A DNA stretch of 64,000 nucleotides from JAMZMI01 sp039944535 (GTDB lineage: Bacteria; Bacteroidota; Bacteroidia; Cytophagales; Cyclobacteriaceae), in assembly GCA_039944535.1 (NCBI GenBank), contig JBDUYP010000001.1, forward strand, positions 620,001 to 684,000. The letters run 5' to 3'. The notes beneath the pieces are model-generated. The model was not told the DNA's origin and made no database searches. It saw only the letters and a program-made list of their open reading frames with translations. The translations under genes and the position numbers were made by a program. Numbering within the stretch: position 1 is the stretch's first letter; the number at the start of each line of letters is the position of its first letter. Below, one piece after another: positions 31,419 through 41,200 of this stretch.

Positions 31419-34202
31419 TTATTTTAATTGTTTTGGAAGTGAAATGTAGAATGTCGATCCTTTGTTGATTTCACTTTCTGCCCAGATTTCGCCATCATGG
31501 CGATCGATTATTTTTTTGCACAAAGCAAGCCCAACACCAGTACCTTCAAATTCACTTGAACTATGCAGTCGCTGAAACATTTCGAATAACTTGTTATAGT
31601 ATTCCATGTTGAACCCAACTCCATTGTCGCTTATAGAGATGATATAATTGGCATCTTTTTCTTGTTGTTCAATTTTTATAAGTTGCTCCTCTCTATCCAT
31701 CGAGTATTTGACAGCATTAGAGATCAGGTTTTGAAACACCTGTTCTAGCAGAGATTTGTCTCCATAAATTTCTCCAAGATTCTCTCTTGATATTTTGCAA
31801 GACTTTGGTATATCGATTTGATTTATGACTGCATCTACTCTGTCATTCAGGTCAAAGGAATCAAAGTTTGTTTTTAACCGAGAAAGCCTACTAAAGTTCA
31901 ATAGGTCATCTATGAGCACACCCATTCGATTACTGTTGCTACTAATCCGGCCTAGATAATGCCTAGCATTATCGGGGAGTTGGTCGTAGAATTCGTCTTC
32001 CAGGGCACTGGCAAATCCGTTTATAGCTCTTAAGGGTGCTCTTAAGTCATGTGATACGGAATACGCAAATGACTCAAGTTCCTTATTTACATTTTGTAGC
32101 TGTTTTGTTCTTTGTAGCACTGTGTCTTCCAGATTCCGACTGTAATGGGCCAGTTGCAAGGAGGCTCTTTTTACCTCATCTATGTCTTGAAATAGGCCAC
32201 TTAGATGTGTGGTCGTGATCCCATCTGTGTGCGGTTTTCCAATTGCTCTCACCCACTTTTCTTTGCCTGTAGCAGTAATTATTCTTAGATCTACATCCCA
32301 TGGCTCTTGCTTTTCTATAGCATTGTTTACGAGTTTGGAAATGGTCTCCCTATCGTCAGGGTGATAAAAGTTGATACCTTCTGATAATTTTATCAGGCTA
32401 TCTTCTTGCACCTCATGTATTTCACACACCGTTTTGCTCCAGTGCACTGTTTGTTCTTCTATATTTAGCAGCCATGTACCTATCCTGGCTACAGACGAAG
32501 TTTCTTGAAAGAGTGCATCAAGTTGATCCGCCTTTTTTTGAACTTCTGCCTTTTCACGCTTCGTAAGCACCTCATCAGTGACGTTTTCAGCGAGAGCTAA
32601 AAAGTGAGAGGTTTTGCCATTTTCATTGTCTATTCGCTTGAGGTTCAGTTTTGCATAGCATATTTGGTTATCACTTCTGACGTATCGCTTGGTAAGTGTA
32701 TAGTGTTCTAACTCACCTTCCACCATGCTTTTGAACATTTTCAGGTCGCGAGGCGCATCATCCGGGTGGGTAAATTCGGTGAATTTCATTGACGTGATTT
32801 CGGATGCACTATATCCGGTCAGGTCGCAATATTTGGCGTTTACCAAAAAAGGAACTCCTGATTCATCAATCATTGCAATGCCCAGAGGCGAATATTCAAA
32901 TATGTTTTTGAGGTAGTGCTGGTTTTGCTCTAGTCGGTGTTGGAGTTTTACTTCCTCGGTGATGTTTTCCACTAAAGCCAAGGTGAAATTCTTTTGGTTT
33001 TCAGTGCCAGGGATCTCCTTTACGTTGAGTTTGACATGGCTGATCTCACCCCATTCTGATACATATCTTTTGTTGATGCTATATTGATCGATTTTCCCTT
33101 CTTTGAGCTCTTTGAAAAGAGACAAGTCTTTGCTTACATCGTCTGGGTGAGTAAATTCTGCAAAAGTCATGTTCACAATTTCTTTCTCTTCGTAACCTAC
33201 TATCTCGCTGAATCTGTGATTTACCATAAAGGGCATTCCAGTTTCATCTACCATAGCGATTCCTATGGGGGAGTTATCGTAGATGTTTTTAAGGTGGACC
33301 TGATTTTGAGCTAGTTCTTCCTGCAGCAATACTTGAGAAGTAATATTTTGCGTAAACATGATAATACCCGCGATTTCATCATTTTCATCGAACCAGGGTT
33401 TTATTTCATACCGGACATAAATTTTCGCACCGGATTCTGTAATCATGCTGTCTTTTTCGACTTTAATAGTCTCGCCATTCTGAGCCTTTTGGTGGTGTTC
33501 AATCCATACGTCGTTTTTGAGAATTTGAGGGAAAATTTCATAGTGAGATCTGCCTACTATTTCTTTTTCAGATAAGCCATAATCTACGTACCAATTATCG
33601 CTGGCCATAATGTATCTCATCTCACGATCAAACATGGCGATCGCACTTGGCGCATGCTTTATGAAGGTTTGTAATTGGTTTTGAGCTTTTTTTCTTTCGC
33701 CTACTTCTTTTGCTAGTTCGGCCGGATCCTTAAAGCTCAAAACAGTTGGTGCGGCCTTCACAAGAGCAAATACGGTAACCCACGAAATAGACGCTGTGAC
33801 AAACTTCATTACACCACTAAGTCGATAGAATGGCTCCCAAAAAATGACAGCTTCAATAAAGTGTGTTGCTCCGCATGTGAAGATGAAAAGACTAAACAGG
33901 ATCAACAGATTGCGAAACCTGAGGACACCTTTTTTCTTTTTCAGATAAAAAACGAGAAAAATAGGAATAGAAAAGTAAGCCAGGAATATAGATAAATCTG
34001 AAAGAATGTGAACCCACCCGTCCATTTCCGACCAGGTGCCGCAATACCACCGTGCAGGCCAACCTTCAGTAGAGAAGATATTTGAAAAATATTTCGAAAC
34101 TGTAACTGTCGGGGTTGTTGTCTCTATTGAGCAAACTGATATAGGTTTAGCTCCACCTTCTATCAGGAAAGCTCCCTTTTCTAGGGCTTCATTATTTTCC
34201 AT
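31419..34202 (-). CDS. Membrane histidine kinase with ethylene-receptor-like sensor domain
   Basis: A 927-residue protein. A 50-residue N-terminal extension precedes three membrane helices (about 67-87, 98-120 and 130-150) that match the plant/cyanobacterial ethylene-binding domain. Asp69, Tyr76 and Pro80 in LSDLSIFLAYFSIPIF correspond to ETR1 D25, Y32 and P36. Ile107, Cys110 and His114 in FIFTCGATHF correspond to ETR1 I62 and the Cu(I) ligands C65 and H69. Four PAS domains follow at about 176-292, 304-418, 431-545 and 562-680. HisKA has His718 in YSVSHDLRAPLRAI, and HATPase runs to 927 (GTGVGLALCKKI). It is the first gene of a four-gene phosphorelay operon. A strong -7 box lies 29 bases upstream. 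Confidence 0.93.
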   Translation of the reverse strand: MENNEALEKGAFLIEGGAKPISVCSIETTTPTVTVSKYFSNIFSTEGWPARWYCGTWSEMDGWVHILSDLSIFLAYFSIPIFLVFYLKKKKGVLRFRNLLILFSLFIFTCGATHFIEAVIFWEPFYRLSGVMKFVTASISWVTVFALVKAAPTVLSFKDPAELAKEVGERKKAQNQLQTFIKHAPSAIAMFDREMRYIMASDNWYVDYGLSEKEIVGRSHYEIFPQILKNDVWIEHHQKAQNGETIKVEKDSMITESGAKIYVRYEIKPWFDENDEIAGIIMFTQNITSQVLLQEELAQNQVHLKNIYDNSPIGIAMVDETGMPFMVNHRFSEIVGYEEKEIVNMTFAEFTHPDDVSKDLSLFKELKEGKIDQYSINKRYVSEWGEISHVKLNVKEIPGTENQKNFTLALVENITEEVKLQHRLEQNQHYLKNIFEYSPLGIAMIDESGVPFLVNAKYCDLTGYSASEITSMKFTEFTHPDDAPRDLKMFKSMVEGELEHYTLTKRYVRSDNQICYAKLNLKRIDNENGKTSHFLALAENVTDEVLTKREKAEVQKKADQLDALFQETSSVARIGTWLLNIEEQTVHWSKTVCEIHEVQEDSLIKLSEGINFYHPDDRETISKLVNNAIEKQEPWDVDLRIITATGKEKWVRAIGKPHTDGITTTHLSGLFQDIDEVKRASLQLAHYSRNLEDTVLQRTKQLQNVNKELESFAYSVSHDLRAPLRAINGFASALEDEFYDQLPDNARHYLGRISSNSNRMGVLIDDLLNFSRLSRLKTNFDSFDLNDRVDAVINQIDIPKSCKISRENLGEIYGDKSLLEQVFQNLISNAVKYSMDREEQLIKIEQQEKDANYIISISDNGVGFNMEYYNKLFEMFQRLHSSSEFEGTGVGLALCKKIIDRHDGEIWAESEINKGSTFYISLPKQLK

Positions 34203-34231
34203 TAGTTGGCTTTTAAGGGTTTCATTCTCTC

Positions 34232-34239
34232 CAAATATA
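34232..34239 (-). promoter_or_regulatory. -7 element for the signalling operon
   Basis: Minus strand TATATTTG, an exact TAnnTTTG match, 29 bases before the kinase ATG. No clear TTG -33 box at the standard spacing. Confidence 0.5.
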
Positions 34240-34538
34240 GCTTGCGACTACCTCAGCATTTGAGATTTATATGTCAATGAGATATAACTAGCGGTGAATA
34301 GAGGTAATCTGCGGATGAATGGGAAATGGGGAGAATTTCAATTGTAAGACAGCCAGACCATGTTGAATTGGGTCTTCTGGACTGGTTGTTCCGAACAAAC
34401 GTTTGCAATCAATATTTGAGGTTGTCACTGAGGCTTAGAGTAAAACGGGTCTTCTCCAGGTTGCTGACCATGAATCATTAAATGAGCGCTTTAATTACTT
34501 CATCAAGCTGGAAGGTTCATCTGAACACACACTCTAAA
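34240..34538. other. Intergenic stretch without a recognisable gene
   Basis: About 300 bases between the divergent signalling operon and the decayed kinase copy. A short open stretch near 34440-34535 (reading DHESLNERFNYFIKLEG) has no start or family match and may be more debris of the broken gene. Two similar GGGTCTTCT runs occur near 34370 and 34450. Nothing else seen. Confidence 0.4.
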
Positions 34539-35000
34539 GCGATGCGCTCCAGTAAAAATGCAATAAAGACAACAAGAAGAGGTGACAGCACTCAACATTC
34601 AGGAATATATAAGCAGCTTGATAGCTGAGTTTACAAAGTCTAGTGGGTTTGAATCCAGGGCAAAGGTCAACATTGAAGTACCTTCAATGTTACTCGATGT
34701 TGATACCACTTTATCGATCGATTTGATCATAAATGAACTAGTGAGTAACGCTTTCAAACATGCTTACAAGGATATAGCAAAGCCAATGCTTGAATTGAAG
34801 TTGTTATATGAACAAAATGGCGTTTTCATCTCTTAATCAAAGATAATGGGATGAAACTGCCGCCTGAATTTGTCTTGGCAGAAGCCAAGTTTTTTGGACT
34901 TAAATTGGTTAATTTACTAGTTAAGCAACTGAACGGAACCATCAACATCGAACAATCCAACGGTCTTGAGTTTCAACTTCAGTTTCAACTTTCAAACTAG
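34539..35000 (+). pseudogene. Decayed C-terminal fragment of a HisKA_2 histidine kinase
   Basis: An open piece reads ALNIQEYISSLIAEF, then KVNIEVPSMLLDVDTTLS and LIINELVSNAFKHAYKD. This is closely similar to the C-terminal domain of the intact kinase that starts 65 bases downstream (LNIRDYVNNLVDEL, then NIEVPSVLLDADTTLP). The frame breaks near 34836. After a shift it continues KDNGMKLPPEFVLAEAKFF and then FGLKLVNLLVKQLNG, to a stop at 34998-35000. Upstream, DNA similarity to the paralogue extends to about 34539 but is interrupted by a stop (CAATAA). The TPR, membrane and phospho-acceptor parts are missing. It is a remnant of a tandem duplication. Confidence 0.85.
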
Positions 35001-35064
35001 TTACTAATGATACTTCGCCACCTAAACATTTGTCACTTTACCCAACCAGTAAATAATCGACCCA

Positions 35065-37026
35065 ATGAGAAGTATTTTTTTAATTCTGATCTGCCTGTAT
35101 GCCAGTTTGGGTTATACGCAGGAAAGTAAACAAGTAACATCCCTGATCGAAAAATGTAAAAAAGCTGCCCAATACCCTGATAGCCTTAAATATTACGGTG
35201 AAAAGCTTTTAGAAGTAGCCGAACAGACCAACTCTGATTTGGCATATGCGGAGGGGTATTTTGCGATTGGGTATGGCTATTATATAACAGGAGATTTTCC
35301 AGAGGCCAAAGCGTTTTATCGAAAAGCGGTCACTTTTCCAATCCCCTTCCGAGAGCACGCCAGAATTAAAAGGAATTTGGCAATTATCCATTTTAGGGTA
35401 GGAGAGTTTGAGCAAAGTGAGAGTGTGTCAAATGAGCTTATCCAGGAAGCATATTCATTAGGGGACTCTGTTACCGCACACATATTGCATAATCACTTGG
35501 GTATTATTCATCAAAAGAATGGAAGAATGAAAGAAGCTCTCGCTGATTTCACACTTGCGCTATCTTTCTGGCAAAGACGCAATGCTCCTGGCCCTTCAAT
35601 CAAAAATCATATAAACATTGGAATTGTATACGGCCGAATGGAACTTGATAGTTTGGCATTGATCCATTTTTATGCCGCAATGGATTTGAGTAGGGAGATT
35701 AATCAACTGAGACCCCAGGCCAGTGTTTTGAATAATCTTTCGACCACTTACCGGTCTATGGGTGTTTTGGATTCTTCTTTGGCCTGTATCAAAAGGTCGA
35801 TTGCCATTTGCGAAGAGATTGGCAATGATGAATTGTTGCCCGGCAATTATCTAAATCTTGCTGAAATTTTAAGCGACTATGGTCAATTAGATTCTGCTAT
35901 TCATTATTATCAGCTCGCTATTCGTTATAATAGAATCAACGGTGACATTACAAGACAGATTGAACTGTTTCGAGGTATCGGTAAAGCCTACTACAAATCC
36001 AGAAGGTATGACCTTGCCAAGGTGTTTCTGGACTCATGTCTGACCCTCTCTCAGGAGAACGAGTTTATCGTTGGGCTTGAAAACACCTATGAACTTTTGT
36101 CAAAGACTTTTGCAGCTCTTGGCGATTACCAGATTAGTTATGAAATGCTTCGCTACTCAAAGGAGATAAGTGACAGCACTTACAATGAAGATAAGGTGTT
36201 GGCGGTCAATGAAATTTCTGCAAAGTACAACCTCGAAGAAAAAGAGTCAGTCAACCGTCAACTGAGCAGTGCGCTAAATATATCTAATGCCACCATCTCT
36301 CAGCAAAGAACGGTTATTACTATCGTAAGCGTTTTGTTAGTGCTGGTTATTTGTCTAGCCGTTTTCAGTGTTTATCATTTTCGACAGAGTAGATCCAGAG
36401 CATATCAGCTCGAACAGAAAAACCAGCGCATTGAGACACTGATGCGCGAGCTTCACCATAGAGTAAAAAATAACCTTCAGGTCATTTCCAGTTTGCTGGG
36501 GCTCCAGTCAATGAAACTCGAAAATGAAACAGCACAACAAGCCGTAGAAGAAGGAAAAGAGCGAATCAGAGCCATGTCGCTCATTCATCAAAAATTGTAT
36601 CAGCAAGATGAAGTCACCTCATTGAATATTAGGGATTACGTCAATAATCTTGTGGATGAACTGGCACAGTCTTATGGCTATGCCGATAAAGCCAGAATCA
36701 ACATAGAGGTGCCTTCTGTGCTTTTGGATGCTGACACCACTTTGCCGGTTGGCCTCATTATCAATGAGTTGGTTAGCAATGCTTTCAAATATGCATTCAA
36801 GAATATCGAACAACCAGTGCTTGAATTGAAATTGATCCAGCAGCAAGAGAGTATCATGCTTTCGGTTAAGGATAATGGTGAAGGGCTGCCGGAAGGGTTT
36901 TCGTTTGAAAAAGCCAAATCATTTGGACTTAAGCTCGTCCATTTATTGACTAAGCAGCTCAATGGATCTATGCAGGTTCGGAATAGCCCCGGAGTAGATT
37001 TCCAACTGAGTTTTACCTTGAAATAA
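35065..37026 (+). CDS. TPR-containing membrane histidine kinase (HisKA_2)
   Basis: A 653-residue protein. Signal peptide 1-18 (LICLYASLGYTQ). About 40-390 are tetratricopeptide repeats (for example YAEGYFAIGYGYYITGDFPE and LHNHLGIIHQKNGRMKEALA). About 390-412 form a short coiled coil and 416-438 a membrane helix (VITIVSVLLVLVICLAVFSV). The HisKA_2 domain carries the LHHRVKNNLQVISS motif with phospho-acceptor His465 (the HR histidine). The HATPase domain has NELVSNAFKYAF and DNGEGLPEGF. The sensor TPRs face the periplasm. The gene stands 87 bases before a LytTR regulator, its probable partner. The 462 bases upstream hold a broken paralogue. Confidence 0.93.
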   Translation: MRSIFLILICLYASLGYTQESKQVTSLIEKCKKAAQYPDSLKYYGEKLLEVAEQTNSDLAYAEGYFAIGYGYYITGDFPEAKAFYRKAVTFPIPFREHARIKRNLAIIHFRVGEFEQSESVSNELIQEAYSLGDSVTAHILHNHLGIIHQKNGRMKEALADFTLALSFWQRRNAPGPSIKNHINIGIVYGRMELDSLALIHFYAAMDLSREINQLRPQASVLNNLSTTYRSMGVLDSSLACIKRSIAICEEIGNDELLPGNYLNLAEILSDYGQLDSAIHYYQLAIRYNRINGDITRQIELFRGIGKAYYKSRRYDLAKVFLDSCLTLSQENEFIVGLENTYELLSKTFAALGDYQISYEMLRYSKEISDSTYNEDKVLAVNEISAKYNLEEKESVNRQLSSALNISNATISQQRTVITIVSVLLVLVICLAVFSVYHFRQSRSRAYQLEQKNQRIETLMRELHHRVKNNLQVISSLLGLQSMKLENETAQQAVEEGKERIRAMSLIHQKLYQQDEVTSLNIRDYVNNLVDELAQSYGYADKARINIEVPSVLLDADTTLPVGLIINELVSNAFKYAFKNIEQPVLELKLIQQQESIMLSVKDNGEGLPEGFSFEKAKSFGLKLVHLLTKQLNGSMQVRNSPGVDFQLSFTLK

Positions 37027-37113
37027 CCAATCAGTTTGTGTCATGTTTAAACAGAATCAAATCCTTGGATAGACGGTCTCTACTACATATTTTAGTTGTC
37101 CAACTCGTGGGAT

Positions 37114-37848
37114 ATGCAGCAGATTAAGATTCTCGTCGTGGAAGACGAATGGGTAGTGTCGGAGGAAATAAAGGAGATTCTGGAGAAGAACAATTTTGAG
37201 GTAGTTGGTCAAGCCGCTGACGCTCAGACAGCTCTTGAGATAGCCGAAGAATTCAAGCCTGACATTGCGCTGCTTGATATCAATATTAAAGGAGATAAAG
37301 ACGGGATAGAGTTGGCCGCTTTGCTACGAAACTCCTGTGATCCCGGCATCATTTTCCTCACGGCATACGATGATCAAAAGTATCTGGATCGAGCAAAATC
37401 GGTAAATCCACAAGCTTATATAGTCAAGCCTTTCCGCGAAAAAAACATCGTCATAGCCATAGAGCTGGCCTTTCACAACCTCTCAAAAAATGATGCAGAA
37501 GAAGTTGGTGAAGATGATCACAAGTACTACGTGCTCAACGATCGGGTTTTCATCAAAGACAACCACCGCTTCTTTAAACTGGAGCTCAGTCGTATCAAAT
37601 ACGTAGAAGCAGAAGGAAGCTATTGTCACATTCATACAGACAAAGGGAGGCATACTTTGGCTATCAATTTGAAGCATTTTGAATCAAAAATTCAGCATCC
37701 ATTGCTGGTACGCACGCATCGTTCTTTTCTGGTAAACCTCGAAAGCATTGATGCACTGGAAGGAAGCACTCTTTTTATCGCAGAAAAATCAATTCCCGTA
37801 AGTCAGTCTCATAAAGACGACCTTCTCAATCGTCTCAAACTTATTTAA
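37114..37848 (+). CDS. LytTR-family response regulator
   Basis: Receiver domain about 3-120 with acidic Glu10/Asp11 (ILVVEDEWVV), phospho-acceptor Asp55 (ALLDINIKGDKDG) and Lys in YIVKPFREKN. LytTR DNA-binding domain about 145-244 (RIKYVEAEGSYCHIHTD, then LLVRTHRSFLVNLESI). The frame is open from a TTG at 37096, but the ATG at 37114 starts directly before the first receiver strand and is preferred (244 residues). Likely activated by the upstream TPR kinase. Targets unknown. Confidence 0.93.
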   Translation: MQQIKILVVEDEWVVSEEIKEILEKNNFEVVGQAADAQTALEIAEEFKPDIALLDINIKGDKDGIELAALLRNSCDPGIIFLTAYDDQKYLDRAKSVNPQAYIVKPFREKNIVIAIELAFHNLSKNDAEEVGEDDHKYYVLNDRVFIKDNHRFFKLELSRIKYVEAEGSYCHIHTDKGRHTLAINLKHFESKIQHPLLVRTHRSFLVNLESIDALEGSTLFIAEKSIPVSQSHKDDLLNRLKLI

Positions 37849-37932
37849 ATTCTTCTACTGGTTTCCCAAAACCTGTTCGCAAAGTAACTCCCTGCATTCA
37901 CAAAGATTTTTATGATATGGCCTAAGGTTGCC

Positions 37933-37941
37933 TATAATTTG
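37933..37941 (+). promoter_or_regulatory. Possible -7 element for the solo LuxR gene
   Basis: TATAATTTG is one base longer than TAnnTTTG and lies 23 bases before the ATG. A weak candidate. Confidence 0.25.
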
Positions 37942-37964
37942 AGGTAACCAAAATTAGGGATGCC

Positions 37965-38165
37965 ATGGCCGATATAATTACAGACAGGGAAAAGGAAATA
38001 CTTACTGCTTTATCCAATGGGCATATTGTAAAGGAGATTTCCGACATGCTCAATATCAGCTTTCATACCGTGGAAACACACAAGAAGAACGCCATGCGCA
38101 AAATGAAAGCCCGAACCACAACCCAGTTGGTCAGCCTGGCAATACGCTCCGGGAAGATAGTCTGA
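37965..38165 (+). CDS. Solo LuxR-type helix-turn-helix protein (66 aa)
   Basis: Nearly the whole protein is a GerE/LuxR HTH: ITDREKEILTALSNGHIVKE, then ISFHTVETHKKNAMRKMKAR and TTQLVSLAIRSGKIV. No receiver, autoinducer or PAS domain is present. The ATG at 37965 gives a complete HTH of normal length, so it is not obviously truncated. No receiver remnant was seen in the 116 bases upstream. It probably binds DNA constitutively or as a partner of other NarL-type proteins. It stands 58 bases before the S74 fibre-like gene and may control that unit. Confidence 0.88.
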   Translation: MADIITDREKEILTALSNGHIVKEISDMLNISFHTVETHKKNAMRKMKARTTTQLVSLAIRSGKIV

Positions 38166-38223
38166 ATCGAAAAAGTTAATTCATATAAATCATTTTCTAC
38201 TGCAAAAAATAAATTCTACTACT

Positions 38224-41200
38224 ATGAAAAAATCTATTCCAATTTTAATAGCTGCATTGTTCTCGTTTGCTACGAGCTACGGGCAGAGTGCGCTGAAGAA
38301 GGCTGAAGTAACCCCGGTTGCCAGTAAATCTGTCTCTCCTCAGTTTGGAGATGAGCCTAGCAAGACGAAAACTGCTGATGTCGCTCTTGCAACTGGCGAT
38401 GAAACTGATGGCCGTAAAATGACTTTTCAAGGGTCTCTTTTCCAAAATGGAGAACCCTTCAACGGAACCGCAACTTTGAAATTCACCATTCAAATAGATA
38501 GTTCGGCATGGACAGAAACCCAGCCGTCCGTTTCTGTTATCAATGGACTTTATTCTGTTGTGTTGGGCCAATTCTCGCCGCTACCCAAAGACCTTTTTTA
38601 TGGTGTAAACGAACGCACCGTCAAAGTAGAGGTTGATGATACGGTGCTTGGTAATGTGACGCTTTACGCACCATTTTCTGTAAAACCTGAGATCCAACTG
38701 CCGCTGGATATGCCAGGTGAAAACGGCAACAGAAGCGTGATGCTCGCAAGTGAGGGAGAAACAGGCAATGATGGGATTTTTAGACTAAGCAATGAGTATG
38801 GAGGTTCACGAGTTACCATGTTTGCCAACAAATACAATAGGTCAACAGACGATCAGGGAACTGTAACCGAAGAATATACTGGCGCTGGTGGTGCCTGGTT
38901 CGGTGGTGCCAATGGTTCTATGGGAGCCTTTATCAGTAGTGATGGTCCGGTAAACAGCAACGGATATCTGGAGTTGGGTGACAGCTCAGGTACTCCAAGA
39001 GTAAGAGCTTTCATTAATCAGTTTGAGAGTGGTTTCGCCAGAGGTGAAGTTAACCTGACCAACAATACGGACGGTAGATATTCTATACTCAGACCCGATC
39101 AGCTTTATTTTATTGACGAAAACACTCAATACCCCTCAGGCTGGTATGGAACGAATAATGGCGGAGGATTTTCGCAGTTGGTTGGTAGCACTGAAGAAGG
39201 AGAATTTACCGGAGCTATTTTAACAGGCTTTTGGAATGAAAATCGTCCGAGTTTATGGCTTGAAGATGGTCTTGGAAATATGGGAGCTTTCCTCACGCTT
39301 CAGGATAGCGCAGGTATGCTTCAGTTAAACGGTAAGGGCTGGAATCCTAATATCCAAATGGGACCAAAAGATTGGGAAAATAGCAATCTGCCATATCTCG
39401 TGATGCGAGGAGAGACACAAACGGCTTTTACGAATGACAATGGTACACCGGAAGATTCTACTGATGACTTTGAAGAAATGGGGTACCCTGACCTTGTGTG
39501 GATGGAAGCTCAAAAATGGGATGATGGAACCGAGGTAGGAAATCTGGTACTGAGAGGTACAGATGGAAGTGAGTTTGAAATCAACTCCTACGGTCTTGGA
39601 GATATGGACGAGTTGAAAGTGGGCAGAATCGAGATGGCAGATACCTTAGAAAGAACAGGAGCTTTATTGTCCAGACGTTTAGGTGGTGGGGGATTGCTTT
39701 ATTTCCCCTCTGTGTCAAATGAGTTCACTTATAACTGGATTCAAAATAGTGTCAATGAAGATGGCAGTGCTGCCGGATCTGCGCAGGTAGCAGATATAGC
39801 AGCTGATGGCTCTTATGTGTCAGGTACTGGAATGACCGGTGGTGGATTTTACATTGACTCCTGGGCCAATGAGCAATTTTACACCAACGTTGTAATGGGA
39901 CTTTCTCAAGGTGATAATAAGTTGCCTTTTCTACACCTGAGAGGAGATCAGTTTCAGGACTGGGTAGACGATAACGAAACGCCTGAGGACACTACTGATG
40001 ATACATCCGGAAGCTACCTTCCTGACCTGGTTAGTATGGAAGTCCAAAAATGGGAGGATGGCACTCAGGTTGGAAACCTTATTTTGAGAGGCACAGATGG
40101 TTCTGAGTTTGGATTTGATTCACATGGTTTTACAGGCAATTCAAACTTAAACCTTAACCAATCAGACTATTTGATTAGTAATGACGAAGGAGCGGTCAAA
40201 GTGGAGTTGAACTATTATGAAACCAATGACGCAGGTTCATTGATTTTGAATGGCAACAATGATGACACCAACGTGATCATGGGTTCTATGAACTATGGTA
40301 ATGAGGGAGCGCTTTATATGTATGATTCTACTCGCGCTCAGCACGTGAGACTTGAATCCAGAAATGAAGGAGGACGCCTTCAGTTATCAAAATACAACAC
40401 CGAAACGCAGGCATTTGAGAGTGCAATTATTGCTGGAAACGGGGATCAGCGTAGCTACTTCAGTATGTACGGTCAGAACGTAGATGCAACCAACGCAGCT
40501 TACATGGTGGATCTTTATATCACCGGAAATGACCCGAATGGCACTGCATTCACAGGTAACTACAAAAGATCAGGAATTGATTTTCTCGACAATGAAGGCA
40601 CCAGACTGGCTGCACTTGGTTCGGCTCGTGACGAAAGCGGAAGTGACCCTACCGGTAAGTCAGGATTGATGATGCTATGGGGTACTGATGATGTGCCAAA
40701 TGTAGAAGTAACGGGTAAAAGATGGGAGAATGCTCAGCTACCTATACTTCAGCTTTTTGGTAGTACTTCTGATGGAAATGGCTGGTATCATAGAAATGCC
40801 GCCATGGAAGTGAACACAGACGGAACATTTGAGTGGGGGTCTCTAAGTCTTGAAAAAACGGATATTGCCAACAACACTTCTGAAAATACGATCAACCTTG
40901 ACGGCAATACTGGCGACATCCATGCTTCAGGTACCGTTTACTCCGGGGGAGTTGCACTCACGTCAGATGCTCGTTTCAAAACCAACATAGAAACACTCGA
41001 AGGTACGCTGGACCATGTGATGAAAATGAGAGGAGTTTCTTACAACTGGAAAGATGAAAACAAAGATCAGCGCAACCAGATTGGTGTGATCGCTCAGGAA
41101 GTGGAGGAAATATACCCTGAATTCGTACATACCCGAAACGACGGCTACAAAGCGGTGAACTACTCACAAATGACCGCAGTGTTGATAGAAGCAGTAAAAG

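Noticed and set aside
37096..37113. TTG start for the LytTR regulator
   Set aside because: An ATG six codons later sits right at the first receiver strand and fits family length better.
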